This document shows, piece after piece, positions 43,898-54,254 of a stretch of 64,000 nucleotides of DNA. Source of the stretch: Stemphylium vesicarium (taxonomy: Eukaryota; Ascomycota; Dothideomycetes; Pleosporales; Pleosporaceae); contig QXCR01000020.1 of NCBI GenBank assembly GCA_004380135.1, positions 186,001-250,000 of the forward strand, written 5' to 3'. Positions within the stretch are counted from its first letter, which is position 1, and each line of letters begins with the position of its first letter. A model generated the notes under the pieces. That model did not search any database, was not told the origin of the DNA, and was given only the letters and a program-made list of their open reading frames with translations. The translations under genes and the position numbers were made by a program.

Positions 43898-44866
43898 ATG
43901 CCTACCTCGATGCCCGCCCCGTCCATTCGCATACCAATGGAGCTGCTCACTCCAACGGCCTTTGCGCAATTCGGCACCGTCATCGAAAACCCAACTACAT
44001 CACCGTCAGCGAAGCTTCCCATTCCACACCGCGTCCCGTCGCCCAAGGCTGTCTCCGCCAATCAGGGCTCTGCCACCAAGTACCTCGATGTCACCCACAT
44101 GTCGAATCTGTATAGCCTCGCGCCGAGCAAGAAGCCGGCCAAAGCCGTCATGAACATGTTTGTCTGCTCGCCGCGCAATCTGCGACCACACGAGCCGAGT
44201 ATGAGCATGCCAAGCTCCTGGGGTGACCTGGACTTGGATGAGGACGAGGATGAAGACGGCAATGGCAACTACCAGAAGCAGCTCTTGGACGTCAACATCT
44301 TGGAGAGACACCCGTTCACTACACAAACATTCATACCTATGGGCTTGTCGCAACAAGAGCGACATACACAGTACCTTGTCATAGTCGCGCCGACCCTTCC
44401 CGCGAGCGCGTCGAGACGTCGCACAGGCAGAGCGCCTCCCTACCCCACACCACATATTGAGCGGAAGAGGAGTGTCATGGACATTTTTGCGCGTGCGAGA
44501 CCCAGTCCGTATGCCAACGAAACAGCACCAGCACAGAGTCAGTTCTCGCGACTGCATCCGTCTGCGAGACCAAAGGGGCCAGGTCTACCAGATCTCAAGA
44601 ACCTCCGCGCCTTTGTTGCGAATGGCGCGCAAGCCGTGACGTACGGAGCCGGTACATGGCACGCGCCCATGATAGTCATCGGAGATCGCCCCATAGATTT
44701 CGTCGTCGTGCAATTCGCAAACCAAGTAGGCAATGAAGATTGCCAGGAAATAGTACTGAAGTCAGATAACACCGCTTCCGAGGGGGTCGTGGTCATGGTC
44801 GACACCGACTCGTCAGGTGCTGTACAAGTCAAGGCTGGTGTTGGTTCTGTAAAAGCCAAATTGTGA
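43898..44866 (+). CDS. Ureidoglycolate lyase (allantoin/purine catabolism)
   Basis: Splits ureidoglycolate into glyoxylate and urea, a late step of purine use as nitrogen source (Dal3 in yeast). Single exon, 322 aa. The N-terminus reads IPMELLTPTAFAQFGTVIEN, a family signature; LLDVNILERHPFTTQTFIPM and QYLVIVAP form the cupin-like core, and FVANGAQAVTYGAGTWHAPM carries the conserved metal/active-site His. FVVVQFANQ closes the barrel. Two loops are longer than in bacterial enzymes (an acidic one, DLDLDEDEDEDGN, and RRRTGRAPPYPTP), giving a larger protein. The start at 43898 (MPTSMPAP) follows the last upstream stop-free pattern and has a good context. Confidence 0.92.
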   Translation: MPTSMPAPSIRIPMELLTPTAFAQFGTVIENPTTSPSAKLPIPHRVPSPKAVSANQGSATKYLDVTHMSNLYSLAPSKKPAKAVMNMFVCSPRNLRPHEPSMSMPSSWGDLDLDEDEDEDGNGNYQKQLLDVNILERHPFTTQTFIPMGLSQQERHTQYLVIVAPTLPASASRRRTGRAPPYPTPHIERKRSVMDIFARARPSPYANETAPAQSQFSRLHPSARPKGPGLPDLKNLRAFVANGAQAVTYGAGTWHAPMIVIGDRPIDFVVVQFANQVGNEDCQEIVLKSDNTASEGVVVMVDTDSSGAVQVKAGVGSVKAKL

Positions 44867-45348
44867 TGTATCAGGAGATAAAACTGTTGTGTATAACGAG
44901 TGATGGTTGATGCTTTATAGGGCAGCGCGTTCTTAACAGCCAGCTACTTATCTTAAGATGACAAAAATTGGTAGGATCTACTTGTACCTCATACCTCTAA
45001 TCGTGTCTGCGCTTCCGAATGGTGGATCCGAGACAACCTTCCGTATGCAGGCATATCTACGAGCCCCCACCCTCATTTCATTAGCCTCAACTCTAACGGC
45101 TCTACGAACCCATAAGAAGCATGCACGGGTGGTACGCGTCTCGCTTGTATCTCCAAAACGAAGTCATCAGGCCCCCCATCTACCGTGTCCTTGCCGCGCA
45201 TGTTTTTAAAGCTTCAATAAGCTGAATGAACTGGATCTTCTCCCTTCTTCCTTCACATCCATCCGCTGGGCCGTCTCTATTTTTTCTATTACAACATCTG
45301 GATGTAGAGCAATACCGTCAAGCTCCACAAAGCTACCCCACCATCACA
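44867..45348. other. Intergenic, no gene seen
   Basis: Short frames only. Confidence 0.5.
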
Positions 45349-47103
45349 ATGGAAGAAGCAGACCTCGTAATCATAGGTGCAGGCATCTTCGGCCTCACAG
45401 CCGCCCACACTTACCATCGCCTGCACCCCTCATCCAAGATCCTGATTCTTGATTCATCGCCTTCAATCGGCGGGCCATGGGCCCCTCAACGCATCTTCCC
45501 AGGTCTCAAAACCAACAACTTATTGGGCATGTACGAGCACCCGGATTTCCCCATGGATGAGCAAAGATTCCGAGTCAAGAGGGGAAAACACATCGACGCA
45601 GCGAACATGTTCGATTACATTACTGCATTCGTCGAGTGGGCCGATATCAAGCAATTCATCCGTCTAGGAACCAACGTCGAGACGATCGAGAAAGATGACG
45701 AGGAAAAAGGATGGACATTGCATTGTGCGCCGTCTTCTTTGTCGGAGAAACGAGGGACGTCGATCAAGGCGCGGAAATTGGTCATCGCGGTAGGCACCAC
45801 GAACACGCCTCTGTTACCAGAATATCCCACGTCAACAAAATTCCGCTCGCTCGTCGTGCATGCGCGAGACTTCCCAGCTCACTACTCGGACATTGTTAAA
45901 CCAGAAACACACACCGTGGTCGTCGGCTCGGGAAAGTCAGCTTGGGACGTAGCATATGCCTGCGCCATGCAACCCTCCTCCACAGCGACCATCCTGATCC
46001 GCCCCGATGGAAATGGGCCAGTATGGATGACACCAAGTCACGTCACGCCGCTGAGACTTTGGCTGGAGAAGCTAGTCCACACGCGCTTTTTCGGCTTCAT
46101 GTCGCCCTGTCCGTGGGCGACTACAACCGGTCTCGAAGGCTGGCTACGCTCCTTCTTCCAGCGTACATGGCTCGGCCGCAAGATCACAGGCGCTTTCTGG
46201 AATATACTAGGTGAAGACGCGATTGCTCTGAATGGAATGGACGCGCATCCCGAGACGAAGAAGCTCCGCCCCTGGAGAAGCGCCTTCGAAGTCGGAAACG
46301 CGTTGTCAATCCACAACTACCCCACCAATTTCTTCGACCTGGTCAAAGAAGGCAAGATAAAAGTGCTCATCGATGAGATCGCAGCTCTCCAGGACGCAGA
46401 TCAAGTCTTACTCAGATCCGGAAGCACACTACAAGCCGATGCTGTAGTCTGCGCCACAGGCTGGCAAAAGGGATACACATTTCGATTCCAACCAGAAACA
46501 CTAGAGAAAGAACTGGGCGTACCCTCGTCGCAGCCTCTCACCGACGAAGAAAAAAGCCTCATACAATCAGCCGAAGAAACACTATACACACGGTTTCCTT
46601 ACCTACGCGAAAGAGACACAACCCGCGCCGCACATCCAGATCCCACTCTCCGCTCCAGCCCCCAGCAAGAGCAGAAAGAGCAACCCTACCGCCTCCACCG
46701 CTTCATAACCCCACCCCTCCTCCTCCCCTCCAGAAACCTCGCCTTCGCCGGCGCCCTCCACTGTCTCGGCAGTTTCCCCTGCGCCTACATCCAATCCCTG
46801 TGGATAACGTGTTTCCTCGACGGAAGCATGGCGTTACCCGGCTCGCCTCCTTCAACTATCCTACAGGAAACGTACCGCGATACGCAGTATTGTGTGTTAC
46901 GGGGTGCGATGAGTTATGGACATACGCTGCCGGATTTGGTCTTTGATACGCTGCCTTATTTTGATACGTTGTTGGGTGATCTAGGCGTTGAGGGGAGGAG
47001 GAAGGGTGGTGGTGGGGAGTTTGTTGGGGGGTATTGGCCTGGGGATTGGAGGGGGGTTTTGGGGGAGGTTGAGGGGAGGAGGCAAAGGGGGATGGAGATG
47101 TAG
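45349..47103 (+). CDS. FAD-dependent flavin monooxygenase-like oxidoreductase
   Basis: Single exon, 584 aa. An FAD-binding GxGxxG lies at the start (LVIIGAGIFGLTAAH, about 7-21), a second dinucleotide site at VVVGSGKSAWDVAYA (about 190-204) for NADPH, and an ATG-type motif VVCATGWQKGY near residue 366. It resembles flavin monooxygenases and Baeyer-Villiger-like enzymes that oxidise soft nucleophiles or ketones in secondary metabolism; the FMO fingerprint FxGxxxHxxxY is not exact. The substrate is unknown. There is no backbone synthase or co-oriented partner nearby. The C-terminal 60 residues are Gly/Arg-rich (RRKGGGGEFVGGYW). No lesions. Confidence 0.85.
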   Translation: MEEADLVIIGAGIFGLTAAHTYHRLHPSSKILILDSSPSIGGPWAPQRIFPGLKTNNLLGMYEHPDFPMDEQRFRVKRGKHIDAANMFDYITAFVEWADIKQFIRLGTNVETIEKDDEEKGWTLHCAPSSLSEKRGTSIKARKLVIAVGTTNTPLLPEYPTSTKFRSLVVHARDFPAHYSDIVKPETHTVVVGSGKSAWDVAYACAMQPSSTATILIRPDGNGPVWMTPSHVTPLRLWLEKLVHTRFFGFMSPCPWATTTGLEGWLRSFFQRTWLGRKITGAFWNILGEDAIALNGMDAHPETKKLRPWRSAFEVGNALSIHNYPTNFFDLVKEGKIKVLIDEIAALQDADQVLLRSGSTLQADAVVCATGWQKGYTFRFQPETLEKELGVPSSQPLTDEEKSLIQSAEETLYTRFPYLRERDTTRAAHPDPTLRSSPQQEQKEQPYRLHRFITPPLLLPSRNLAFAGALHCLGSFPCAYIQSLWITCFLDGSMALPGSPPSTILQETYRDTQYCVLRGAMSYGHTLPDLVFDTLPYFDTLLGDLGVEGRRKGGGGEFVGGYWPGDWRGVLGEVEGRRQRGMEM

Positions 47104-47654
47104 TTGGGAAGGGGAGAGAGGACTTGTTTGTGAATTGTAGGTCTATGGCGGTGGGATCATGGAAATTGAAATGGACATGAGATGAATGCCAAGGACGCAT
47201 TGAGATCAGGTTTGGCATTGGCCGCTGACGCTGAGCTGAACATACTATTATCATTAGTGGCAGTATGCATCTTACCTCAATGTAATCACAGACTATCCCA
47301 GTCTTGATAACGAGCCCAGACAAAAAGTTCTCGGCGACAGTCTATCTTTTAAGGCTCTAATAATTCGCAGCATGCAACCTGTTAAAGGAAAAATAAAACA
47401 CTCTGCCTTAGAGTAGCTACCTGATGCCTTGAACAAAGCTAGCCACTTTAGGACAATATGTCGCATTTTCCCTTCGACGGGATGCATCTGCATATGACGA
47501 GCAACTGAAGCGGGGCTGAAGGTTCACCCTAGAGCGTGCTGACGAATAGGTCTAGTCCGTATTCGGACCATAGCGTCACCACTTCCCCAGATCTCTCCCC
47601 TCTGCGGGGTCACACCTTCTGCACGGCTGCAAAGCAAACCTCAGGCTACAGAAA
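47104..47654. other. Intergenic, no gene seen
   Basis: Short frames only. Confidence 0.5.
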
Positions 47655-48779
47655 ATGGATTCACGACTTCTAAAACTTCCACGAGAGATTCGGGATCTCA
47701 TTTACGAATTCGTACTCGTACGCGATGTAATACTCATCGAACGGGGGGCCACCACCATATCCGAGGCTACCGCAAGTCGTAGCCCTGAATTCTATAGGCG
47801 ACTCACCAAATCGCACCCATTGACACGCCCACGTACTCATCGACGGATTTGGTTGATTCCGCGATTTGATCTAGGCCTGACCTCATATACATGCGATCCG
47901 GAAGATCCACCCAGTCATGTCCAGATGACCTATCAACTCGCAGATCAGTGCGATGGACAACCCCAAGATAGGATCAATATTTGTTTGCTACAAACTTGTC
48001 AGCAAGTATATCACGAGGCGAGGAAGGTTTTCTACGGCAAGAATCGTTTCCGCTTCCCGACAGCCGAGTGCATCCCAACTGCATTCGCCTTCTTGTGCGA
48101 TAGGCCCGCCGAGTCACTCAAACTCATATCGACTATTGATGTTACTCTAAGCGAAGGACACAATCTCAGAGGAACCGGCGAAGCCCACTATCCGGCCATT
48201 CCCAGGTCGACAGACTCCCTTGTGCTGCGATACGCATACAACCACTTTACCGATCTTTGTACCCTACTATCCACTTCGCGGATGCACCTACGGAAGCTCT
48301 ATCTGACCATAGATAGCTTGCATCAGCTCTACAACCCCGTCCTTCCTTCGCCTGCAGACTGCAGAATATGGGAGGCCGCAAAGATGTCTCGTCCGCGACC
48401 GTGGGTGGCTCCTTGGGTCGATCCGTTGTTGAAGTTGGACAACCTGGAATGCCTGGATATACATTGGATCTTTGATCGCCCGGAGATGTGTCGAATGGCC
48501 GACACAATGTCGCTCATGAGGCAACAAATGCTCGTACGACGACAAGCCGGGCAGGCCGGTTCTCCCAGTCTCTGTTGTAAACCCAGTTTCGACTTCCGCA
48601 TCAACTACCGAATCAGCACGCCGGACCAAACGTCGGTCTGCTGTGAAGTGTCCAAGAAGGACCTACTTCGTGTTGAGGACCAGTCTGGTGCAACGGATTC
48701 AAAACCGAGCGAAGGAAGATTGAAGTCAGCATGGCGAGAGCACATGCGAGAGATAATCGAGGCTTCGGGCTGCCTGTAA
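47655..48779 (+). CDS. 2EXR/DUF7730-type fungal protein (F-box-like start)
   Basis: Single exon, 374 aa. The first residues, MDSRLLKLPREIRDLIYEFV, match the short F-box-like helix pair seen at the start of a large fungal family usually annotated as 2EXR or DUF7730. LLQTCQQVYHEARKVFYGKN is the second hallmark of that family and appears near residue 115. The rest (YAYNHFTDLCTLLSTSRMHL; LECLDIHWIFDRPEM) forms leucine-patterned strands like LRR-type repeats. Function of the family is unknown; links to ubiquitin ligases are only suggested by the F-box resemblance. The frame is intact with a good start. Confidence 0.8.
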   Translation: MDSRLLKLPREIRDLIYEFVLVRDVILIERGATTISEATASRSPEFYRRLTKSHPLTRPRTHRRIWLIPRFDLGLTSYTCDPEDPPSHVQMTYQLADQCDGQPQDRINICLLQTCQQVYHEARKVFYGKNRFRFPTAECIPTAFAFLCDRPAESLKLISTIDVTLSEGHNLRGTGEAHYPAIPRSTDSLVLRYAYNHFTDLCTLLSTSRMHLRKLYLTIDSLHQLYNPVLPSPADCRIWEAAKMSRPRPWVAPWVDPLLKLDNLECLDIHWIFDRPEMCRMADTMSLMRQQMLVRRQAGQAGSPSLCCKPSFDFRINYRISTPDQTSVCCEVSKKDLLRVEDQSGATDSKPSEGRLKSAWREHMREIIEASGCL

Positions 48780-49307
48780 AAAAAGTCATTATCTCTTGAG
48801 ACCATGAACTGCGGAAGGACATGATCGCTAGTGCGGGGATGTGACGAGGTGCATGCGATGACAATCTGCAAACGATTGCTTTGGCCCTGGTAATCATACG
48901 TGCCTAGGTAGTATCTTGCCATCCGATTGGAACACTCTGCAACCAGAGTTGTACGGCGTTCGTTTGATTAGGCCATGCAATCTCGACCTCTAGCGCTGGG
49001 TTAGTGCCCCCGCTTAATGCAACGCCACGACAGCATACTAACGTCTGCAAGCGGCTACCATGCTCAAAGACTCGCCACCCCTGCGTACCAAGTGCGACTG
49101 AAACCTCAGGACTTCGCCATGCACTGCGTCCCCATAAAACCTGGGGGCCTTGTTCGGCTCCTTTTCATCCGCTCCGGCTCACCGATGTGGCTTAGTCACG
49201 GAGGTGTGGTGGATGTTACCTTACTCATCTGGTCTATATCTTGCGAAGCCGACCTCAACTCTATCTCCATCTGATCTCGGGCTTCAATCCATTCTCGTTG
49301 CGAAAAT
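48780..49307. other. Intergenic, no gene seen
   Basis: Upstream region of the P450 gene; nothing recognised. Confidence 0.5.
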
Positions 49308-51255
49308 ATGGGATCTACATTTTACGCACTCGCAGAGCTTTTGCGAAGCAAACCGCTCATAGCTTTACTCGCATTACTCACGCACTACGTTCTTAGCATC
49401 GGCGAATGGGACAACAAGTTTCACCTCGTCCTGATCACGTGGGTTACCGCTTTCGGAGGTACTGTAGCCCTCGAATATGCAGCAGATCCAGAGGTCAACA
49501 GTGTGGGGACTGCAATTCGAATCACCATGACGCTAGCCGTGACCTACTTTAGCGTCCTACTGACCAGCATGCTACTACATCGTGGATTCTTCCATCGTCT
49601 GCGCAAGGTACGTAAATTTCCACCGCTTCCACCCCTGTCTTGTGCCTCCTCTCCTCGGTGTCATGTTTCTCAAGCTCTTTGCTTTTTCTCGCTTCTCTTC
49701 GCACTAACACCTCCAAGATCCCGGGCCCGTTCCTCGCACGATTCTCCAAGTTCCACAGCATATTTGCTGGTGTCATCCCCAGCAACTTTCAATACTTCAA
49801 ATGGCAAGTTGAGTTGCACGCAAAGTATGGAGCCGACGTGATCCGGACCGGCCCAAGAGAGGTCACCGTGTACTGTGCCGATGCCGTTCCCCTTATCCAT
49901 GGACCGACGTCTAGATGCAAAAAAGCCGCCATATACAACGTAGTAGGCGACCTCTTTGGGAGATCCATTCAGTTGACAACGGACAAGAATGAACACCGTC
50001 ATCGGCGCAAAGTCTGGGATCGCGCTTTCAACGCCAAAGCACTACGCGAGTATGAGCCTCGACTGAACCGACATGCATCTGCTCTCATCTCCAAGCTCAA
50101 AGAAATGGCTGAGCAGCCATCCGTTCGAATCACAGACTGGCTCAATTTCTACAGTTTTGATGTCATGGGAGACGTTGGGTTCAACCGCAGCTTTGGCATG
50201 GTGGAAAATGGCAAGGAAGACGATATGATTAAGCTCTTGCATGACAGCACGGCCGCGGTGAGCTTTTTCGGGCACATCAGCTGGGCGATGAATCTCGCTG
50301 GGCGAATACCGGCTGCCGCAAAGCCACTTACTGAGCATGTCCACTGGAGTCGCAAGGTGCTAGAGCAGCGGGCCAAGGTATGCTTGAGAAGTGCTGTGCT
50401 TTGTTATGTGTTTGTCTAACGGCATGTAGAGCACTCCCAAAGAAAACGACGTCTTTTCGTGGCTGCTGAACCCAGGCGATGAGCGGGTGACCATGGACAT
50501 GAATGCCGATTCACGGCTTTTAATCATAGCCGGCAGGTACGTGAATAGTTCTCTCCCCCAAAAAAACCCCTTCGCTTTCAACTCTCTAGCTTAGCGTCTA
50601 TCTACAAGCACGCAGTCCAAACACACAACTACCTACTCTAACACACCCCGCCAGCGACACAACAGCAGCAACACTCTCCTACTTAATCTACGAACTCTGC
50701 CTAAACCCCACCATCCAATCCACCCTCCACACCGCCATCTCCGACATCAAACCCGAAACCCCCCACCTCTCCGTCTCCGACCTCGCAGACTGCGAATACC
50801 TCGACGGCGTAATCCACGAAACCCTGCGCCTCCATCCCGCCGTGCCCTCGGGCGCAGCCCGCGAAACACCCCCCGAAGGCCTCACTCTCCCCAACGGAAC
50901 TTACATCCCCGGCGCCGTCTCCGTTTGGATCCCCATGTACAGCCTGCAGCGCGACGCGCGGTACTGGGTTGACCCCTTGACATTCATGCCTGAGCGGTGG
51001 AGCGCTGCTAACAGTACGACTGCTATCAAGGATAAACGCGCGTTTTTGCCGTTTCTTGTAGGCGCGTATAATTGCGTGGGGCAGAAGTTGGCGATTATGG
51101 AGATGAGGAGTGTAGTTGCGAATTTTGTGAGATGTTTTGAGGTTGGATTTGCGGAGGGCGAGGATGGTGGTTTTATTGAGGGGGAGAGTCGCGATTGCTT
51201 TACTATTACTGTTGGGAAGTTGGATGTGAAACTGACTCCGCGGTACAAGAACTAA
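49308..51255 (+). CDS. Cytochrome P450 monooxygenase
   Basis: Membrane-bound haem monooxygenase. Exons 49308-49607, 49718-50377, 50430-50536 and 50655-51255 give 555 aa with introns of 110, 52 and 118 bp. The N-terminus has three hydrophobic segments (LIALLALLTHYVLSI; VLITWVTAFGGTVAL; ITMTLAVTYFSVLLTSMLL), more than the single anchor of most P450s. A Pro-rich hinge follows (IPGPFLARFS). Then come the I-helix AGSDTTAATLSYL, the K-helix ETLRLHP (ExxR), a PERW segment and the haem loop FLVGAYNCVGQ with the cysteine near residue 494. A typical arrangement for fungal detoxification or tailoring P450s; the substrate is unknown. No lesions. Confidence 0.93.
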
Positions 51256-51388
51256 GATGGAAAAGAAGAAAGGAGGACTAGAAGAATGTAGTGAATGAAT
51301 ATGTGAGAACAAAAGTCTAGATGGCATCTTTTCAGAGTCAGATAAGGGGTTGTTTTTCTTTCATTCATAAAGATGCAGAATCTCAGTA

Positions 51389-52171
51389 TCAGTCAGTACC
51401 CGAATACACCCTCACCCCCCGACAAAGCAGACAAAACTCCACATTCTCAGCCCTTTCCCCAGCTTTCTCCCCACACATCTCACAAACAACCTCCGATTCA
51501 AGCCTCTTCCGCGCTCTCGCCAGCCTTGCCAGCTCATTCTCCCGACACCGACAACAAGTCCACTTCGCATCACACACACACCCTTTATACCCAGCACCAA
51601 ATCCCTCCACAACCTTCTCCGCACATCCCTGACACACGCAAACCCGCGCGCCCCGCGCCATGATCAGCCCCCGATCAAACCTGCCATCACATTGCACATA
51701 ATGCGCAACACGACACCCTTTACACACGACATAAACCCCCAATTCGCGCGAATGCGTTTCGCACTGCCTCGTCAACCCCCAATGCCGCGTCATACCCGGT
51801 AACAAGCCCTGAGCACACGCGACCCCGCGATCCGGTCTCTTCAGCTGTGGTGGGCGACACACGCTGCGGAAGTATGTCGAGTACGAGGTGAGGTTGCGCT
51901 CATTCTGTAGCGCTTCTTGCGTTTCGTTGTCGAAGTTTGCTTTCCACGCGGCTACGGTCTCGGGGTATGCGGCGGTGAAGATTTCTTTGGATACGGTGTG
52001 TGGGGCAAAGAGGATGCCCATGTGGTCGGTTTGGTGGGCGACGGTGTAGTGTGTGGCGCTTTCTTGAATGATTGCGTCGGGACGTGGTGGGGCTGGGGGA
52101 CGGAGAGGTGAGTAGAGGCCGACGGCTGCGTGGACTAGGTCCATGATGGGAAAGTGTGCGCACTGTGACAT
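51389..52171 (-). CDS. Cysteine-rich hypothetical protein, 260 aa
   Basis: Single exon. The N-terminal 130 residues are ordinary and helical; the second half is full of paired cysteines (VVCKGCRVAHYVQC; CVCQGC; GCVCDAKWTCCRC; VVCEMCG; FCLLC), suggesting several zinc sites in an unknown arrangement rather than a known RING or LIM. No signal peptide, so the cysteines are probably metal-binding and intracellular. Start at the first ATG (MSQCAHFPIMDLV). It sits 134 bp beyond the P450 stop, convergent. Not recognised; possibly a fungal-specific zinc protein. Confidence 0.6.
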   Translation of the reverse strand: MSQCAHFPIMDLVHAAVGLYSPLRPPAPPRPDAIIQESATHYTVAHQTDHMGILFAPHTVSKEIFTAAYPETVAAWKANFDNETQEALQNERNLTSYSTYFRSVCRPPQLKRPDRGVACAQGLLPGMTRHWGLTRQCETHSRELGVYVVCKGCRVAHYVQCDGRFDRGLIMARGARVCVCQGCAEKVVEGFGAGYKGCVCDAKWTCCRCRENELARLARARKRLESEVVCEMCGEKAGERAENVEFCLLCRGVRVYSGTD

Positions 52172-52523
52172 GTTTGCTGGATTGGGGGGTTTGGAGTGGC
52201 GATAGCGTGGGGATGATGAATTGGAGTCCTAGGAGGCGGAGAGGAGTAGAGGCAGGGTTATTTCATCTAGAGGTGGAGAAAAATGTTTACTTTAGTGATA
52301 TTTTCTGCCTTCACTTTGCACGTCACCGAGGAAACATGGGGTTTTGGCGGGCTTGCTGGATTCTTGCGATGGGGATTCTCCTTCACCACCAAAAGCTCAG
52401 GTACATCTAAGACACTCGATCGTCAATGTCGCACTCAACCTCTTTATGATTCTCTACTCGCGCTTTCTTTCTCTGCTAACACTCTTGGTAGTCACAACCG
52501 GACACTCACTACCTATTTCCAAA
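52172..52523. other. Divergent intergenic region
   Basis: Between the Cys-rich gene and the hypothetical at 52524. An in-frame ATG at 52446 would add a hydrophobic leader to that hypothetical. Confidence 0.4.
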
Positions 52524-53408
52524 ATGTCAGAGTCTGGCGCCTGCGACTTCTCACATCATGCGCCCGGTACGGCGGACGACACTTCAGCATGGGGTACAGC
52601 ATACATCGCATCACCGGATGACAACACTTCAGCGGGACGCTCTTACCTCGTTGCCGCGGACCAGCCCCATCTTCCCGAAGAACCACCAACATCCAACGCG
52701 CCCACCGAATTCCCCATCGCAGCGAAAGGAAAACTACGTGCCGATAGTCTTCTCGACGATGAAACAGCAGCCGCAGCCAGACAGCAAGATTTCAGCCAAG
52801 TCGGCGCTTCCAACGCCAACACCCAAAATGCCACTACTACCACCACCACCACCACTGAACCCGCACCCGCTCCCCTACCAGCCAAAGCCCCTATGCACTT
52901 CGCCTTCCCCCCATCAAGCTACTTAGACTTTGCCTCCAACCTCGACCCCCGCAACATCGACCTAAACAAAATCGGAATCCTCTACGAATACTCAGATGCC
53001 TATTTCGTCGTGCTCGAGGTGCCGCAACACCACGGCGGCGCTGCGACTCTCCGCCGCGGCTTCATGCGGCGAGAAGTCGTGGGTGCCTATCTCCGCGTCG
53101 AATGGGCGTCGTTATTCAAAGAGCGCATTGGGGACAGAGGACGCGGAGCGAGTGCAGGTGGTGGGGGCAGGTGGCATGTGTACAGTGCGCTGATACAGCA
53201 GATGCGGGTTGTGTGTTCGCGGCGGGCGAGGGAGGTTGAAATACAGATCGCGGGGAGAAGGGTGAGAGATGGCAAGATTAAGAGGGTGATGGAGGGCGTG
53301 TTTGATGGGGTTGTGGATGAGGTTTATGCGGTGTGGAGGAGGGGGGTTGAGGAGAAGGGTAAGGAAGGAGATGAGTTTATGAGGGAGCTTATGGTATTTG
53401 GGGAGTGA
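52524..53408 (+). CDS. Hypothetical protein, 294 aa
   Basis: The N-terminal 120 residues are disordered (Thr run TTTTTTTT, Pro/Ala-rich). A folded part begins about residue 125: MHFAFPPSSYLDFASNLDPR, then IGILYEYSDAYFVVLEVP and VVGAYLRVEWASLFKERI, ending with a basic/acidic helix (DEVYAVWRRGVEEKGKEGDE). No family recognised. The ATG at 52524 has a CAAA context; ATG 52446 would add LYSRFLSLLTLLVV, a possible signal peptide, so the start is uncertain. Codon use resembles neighbours. Confidence 0.55.
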   Translation: MSESGACDFSHHAPGTADDTSAWGTAYIASPDDNTSAGRSYLVAADQPHLPEEPPTSNAPTEFPIAAKGKLRADSLLDDETAAAARQQDFSQVGASNANTQNATTTTTTTTEPAPAPLPAKAPMHFAFPPSSYLDFASNLDPRNIDLNKIGILYEYSDAYFVVLEVPQHHGGAATLRRGFMRREVVGAYLRVEWASLFKERIGDRGRGASAGGGGRWHVYSALIQQMRVVCSRRAREVEIQIAGRRVRDGKIKRVMEGVFDGVVDEVYAVWRRGVEEKGKEGDEFMRELMVFGE

Positions 53409-53712
53409 GAAGCGAGAGAATCTCGGAGAGAGGATTCAGCAGATAAGACGTGAGAAGACGGAGATGGAGATGGAGATGGGTGCCGAGGAGGCAACCTGAT
53501 GTCTGAGAAGTGTGGAGAGGTATTTGCAAGGGTTGATCTAGGGGATGGTAATTCTGGGGACGCGTGGGATGCGAGATGCCTGCTCGACGATTAAATCGAA
53601 TCTCATCTTATTGCTGTATGTCGGAGCTGCTTGTTCACCTCGATGATACTCAGTGAACTGATGGTCTTTCACCCACCCTCCATACCAGTGAATAGCGCAT
53701 TCTTTCCCATAG

Positions 53713-54042
53713 CAACTACGGAAGAGGGATAAAGAAGCGTGGACGGAGGAGCAGGATAGGCAGATTTTGACGCTGTGGATACAGGGCGTCGATGATGAGG
53801 GCATTGTGGAGAGGGTGTTGGAGGGGATGAAGGGGAAAGGCAAGGGGAAGGCGGATATCTTGAGTAGGTGGAGGGTGTTGACACAGGGAAGTCGGTTGTA
53901 TTCGGACATGTTGGGTGTGGAGGGGAAGATGGCCAAGGCAGAAGCAAAGGGGGTGGGGGATAAAGTGGGAGAGGGAAGTATGCGTGGCAGAAGTAGGGAA
54001 TGCGTCGTGCATGTTGGTTCACCTGCCGTACAGTCAGCGTGA
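53713..54042 (+). CDS. Possible exon of a small Myb/SANT-like protein
   Basis: Open frame preceded by TTTCCCATAG, a splice acceptor-like string. It reads RDKEAWTEEQDRQILTLWIQ, resembling the first helix of Myb/SANT domains (a W-T-x-E-x-D start), followed by DDEGIVERVLEG and a Lys/Gly-rich stretch ending SRWRVL. No upstream exon with start was fixed. Could be a gene fragment or chance frame. Confidence 0.35.
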   Translation, partial: QLRKRDKEAWTEEQDRQILTLWIQGVDDEGIVERVLEGMKGKGKGKADILSRWRVLTQGSRLYSDMLGVEGKMAKAEAKGVGDKVGEGSMRGRSRECVVHVGSPAVQSA

Positions 54043-54254
54043 TCGGGCGCCGAGAATTTCGCACACCGATTCCTCTCTTCGTATGGCGCTGTGTAGTAGA
54101 TTGGTTATGACCACCTTTTGCCTGTTGCTATGCGCATGGATGTAGCTATTAGGTACCCCATGCGTGGGAATCACGATGTATCACTGTCCAAGTGCAGCCG
54201 TCGAAATTTTGCCTTCTGACAGAATTGCATAATCAATGTATCATTATTTTGTTC

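Noticed and set aside
44958..45209. Small membrane-like frame
   Set aside because: Short, no family resemblance, low-complexity end.
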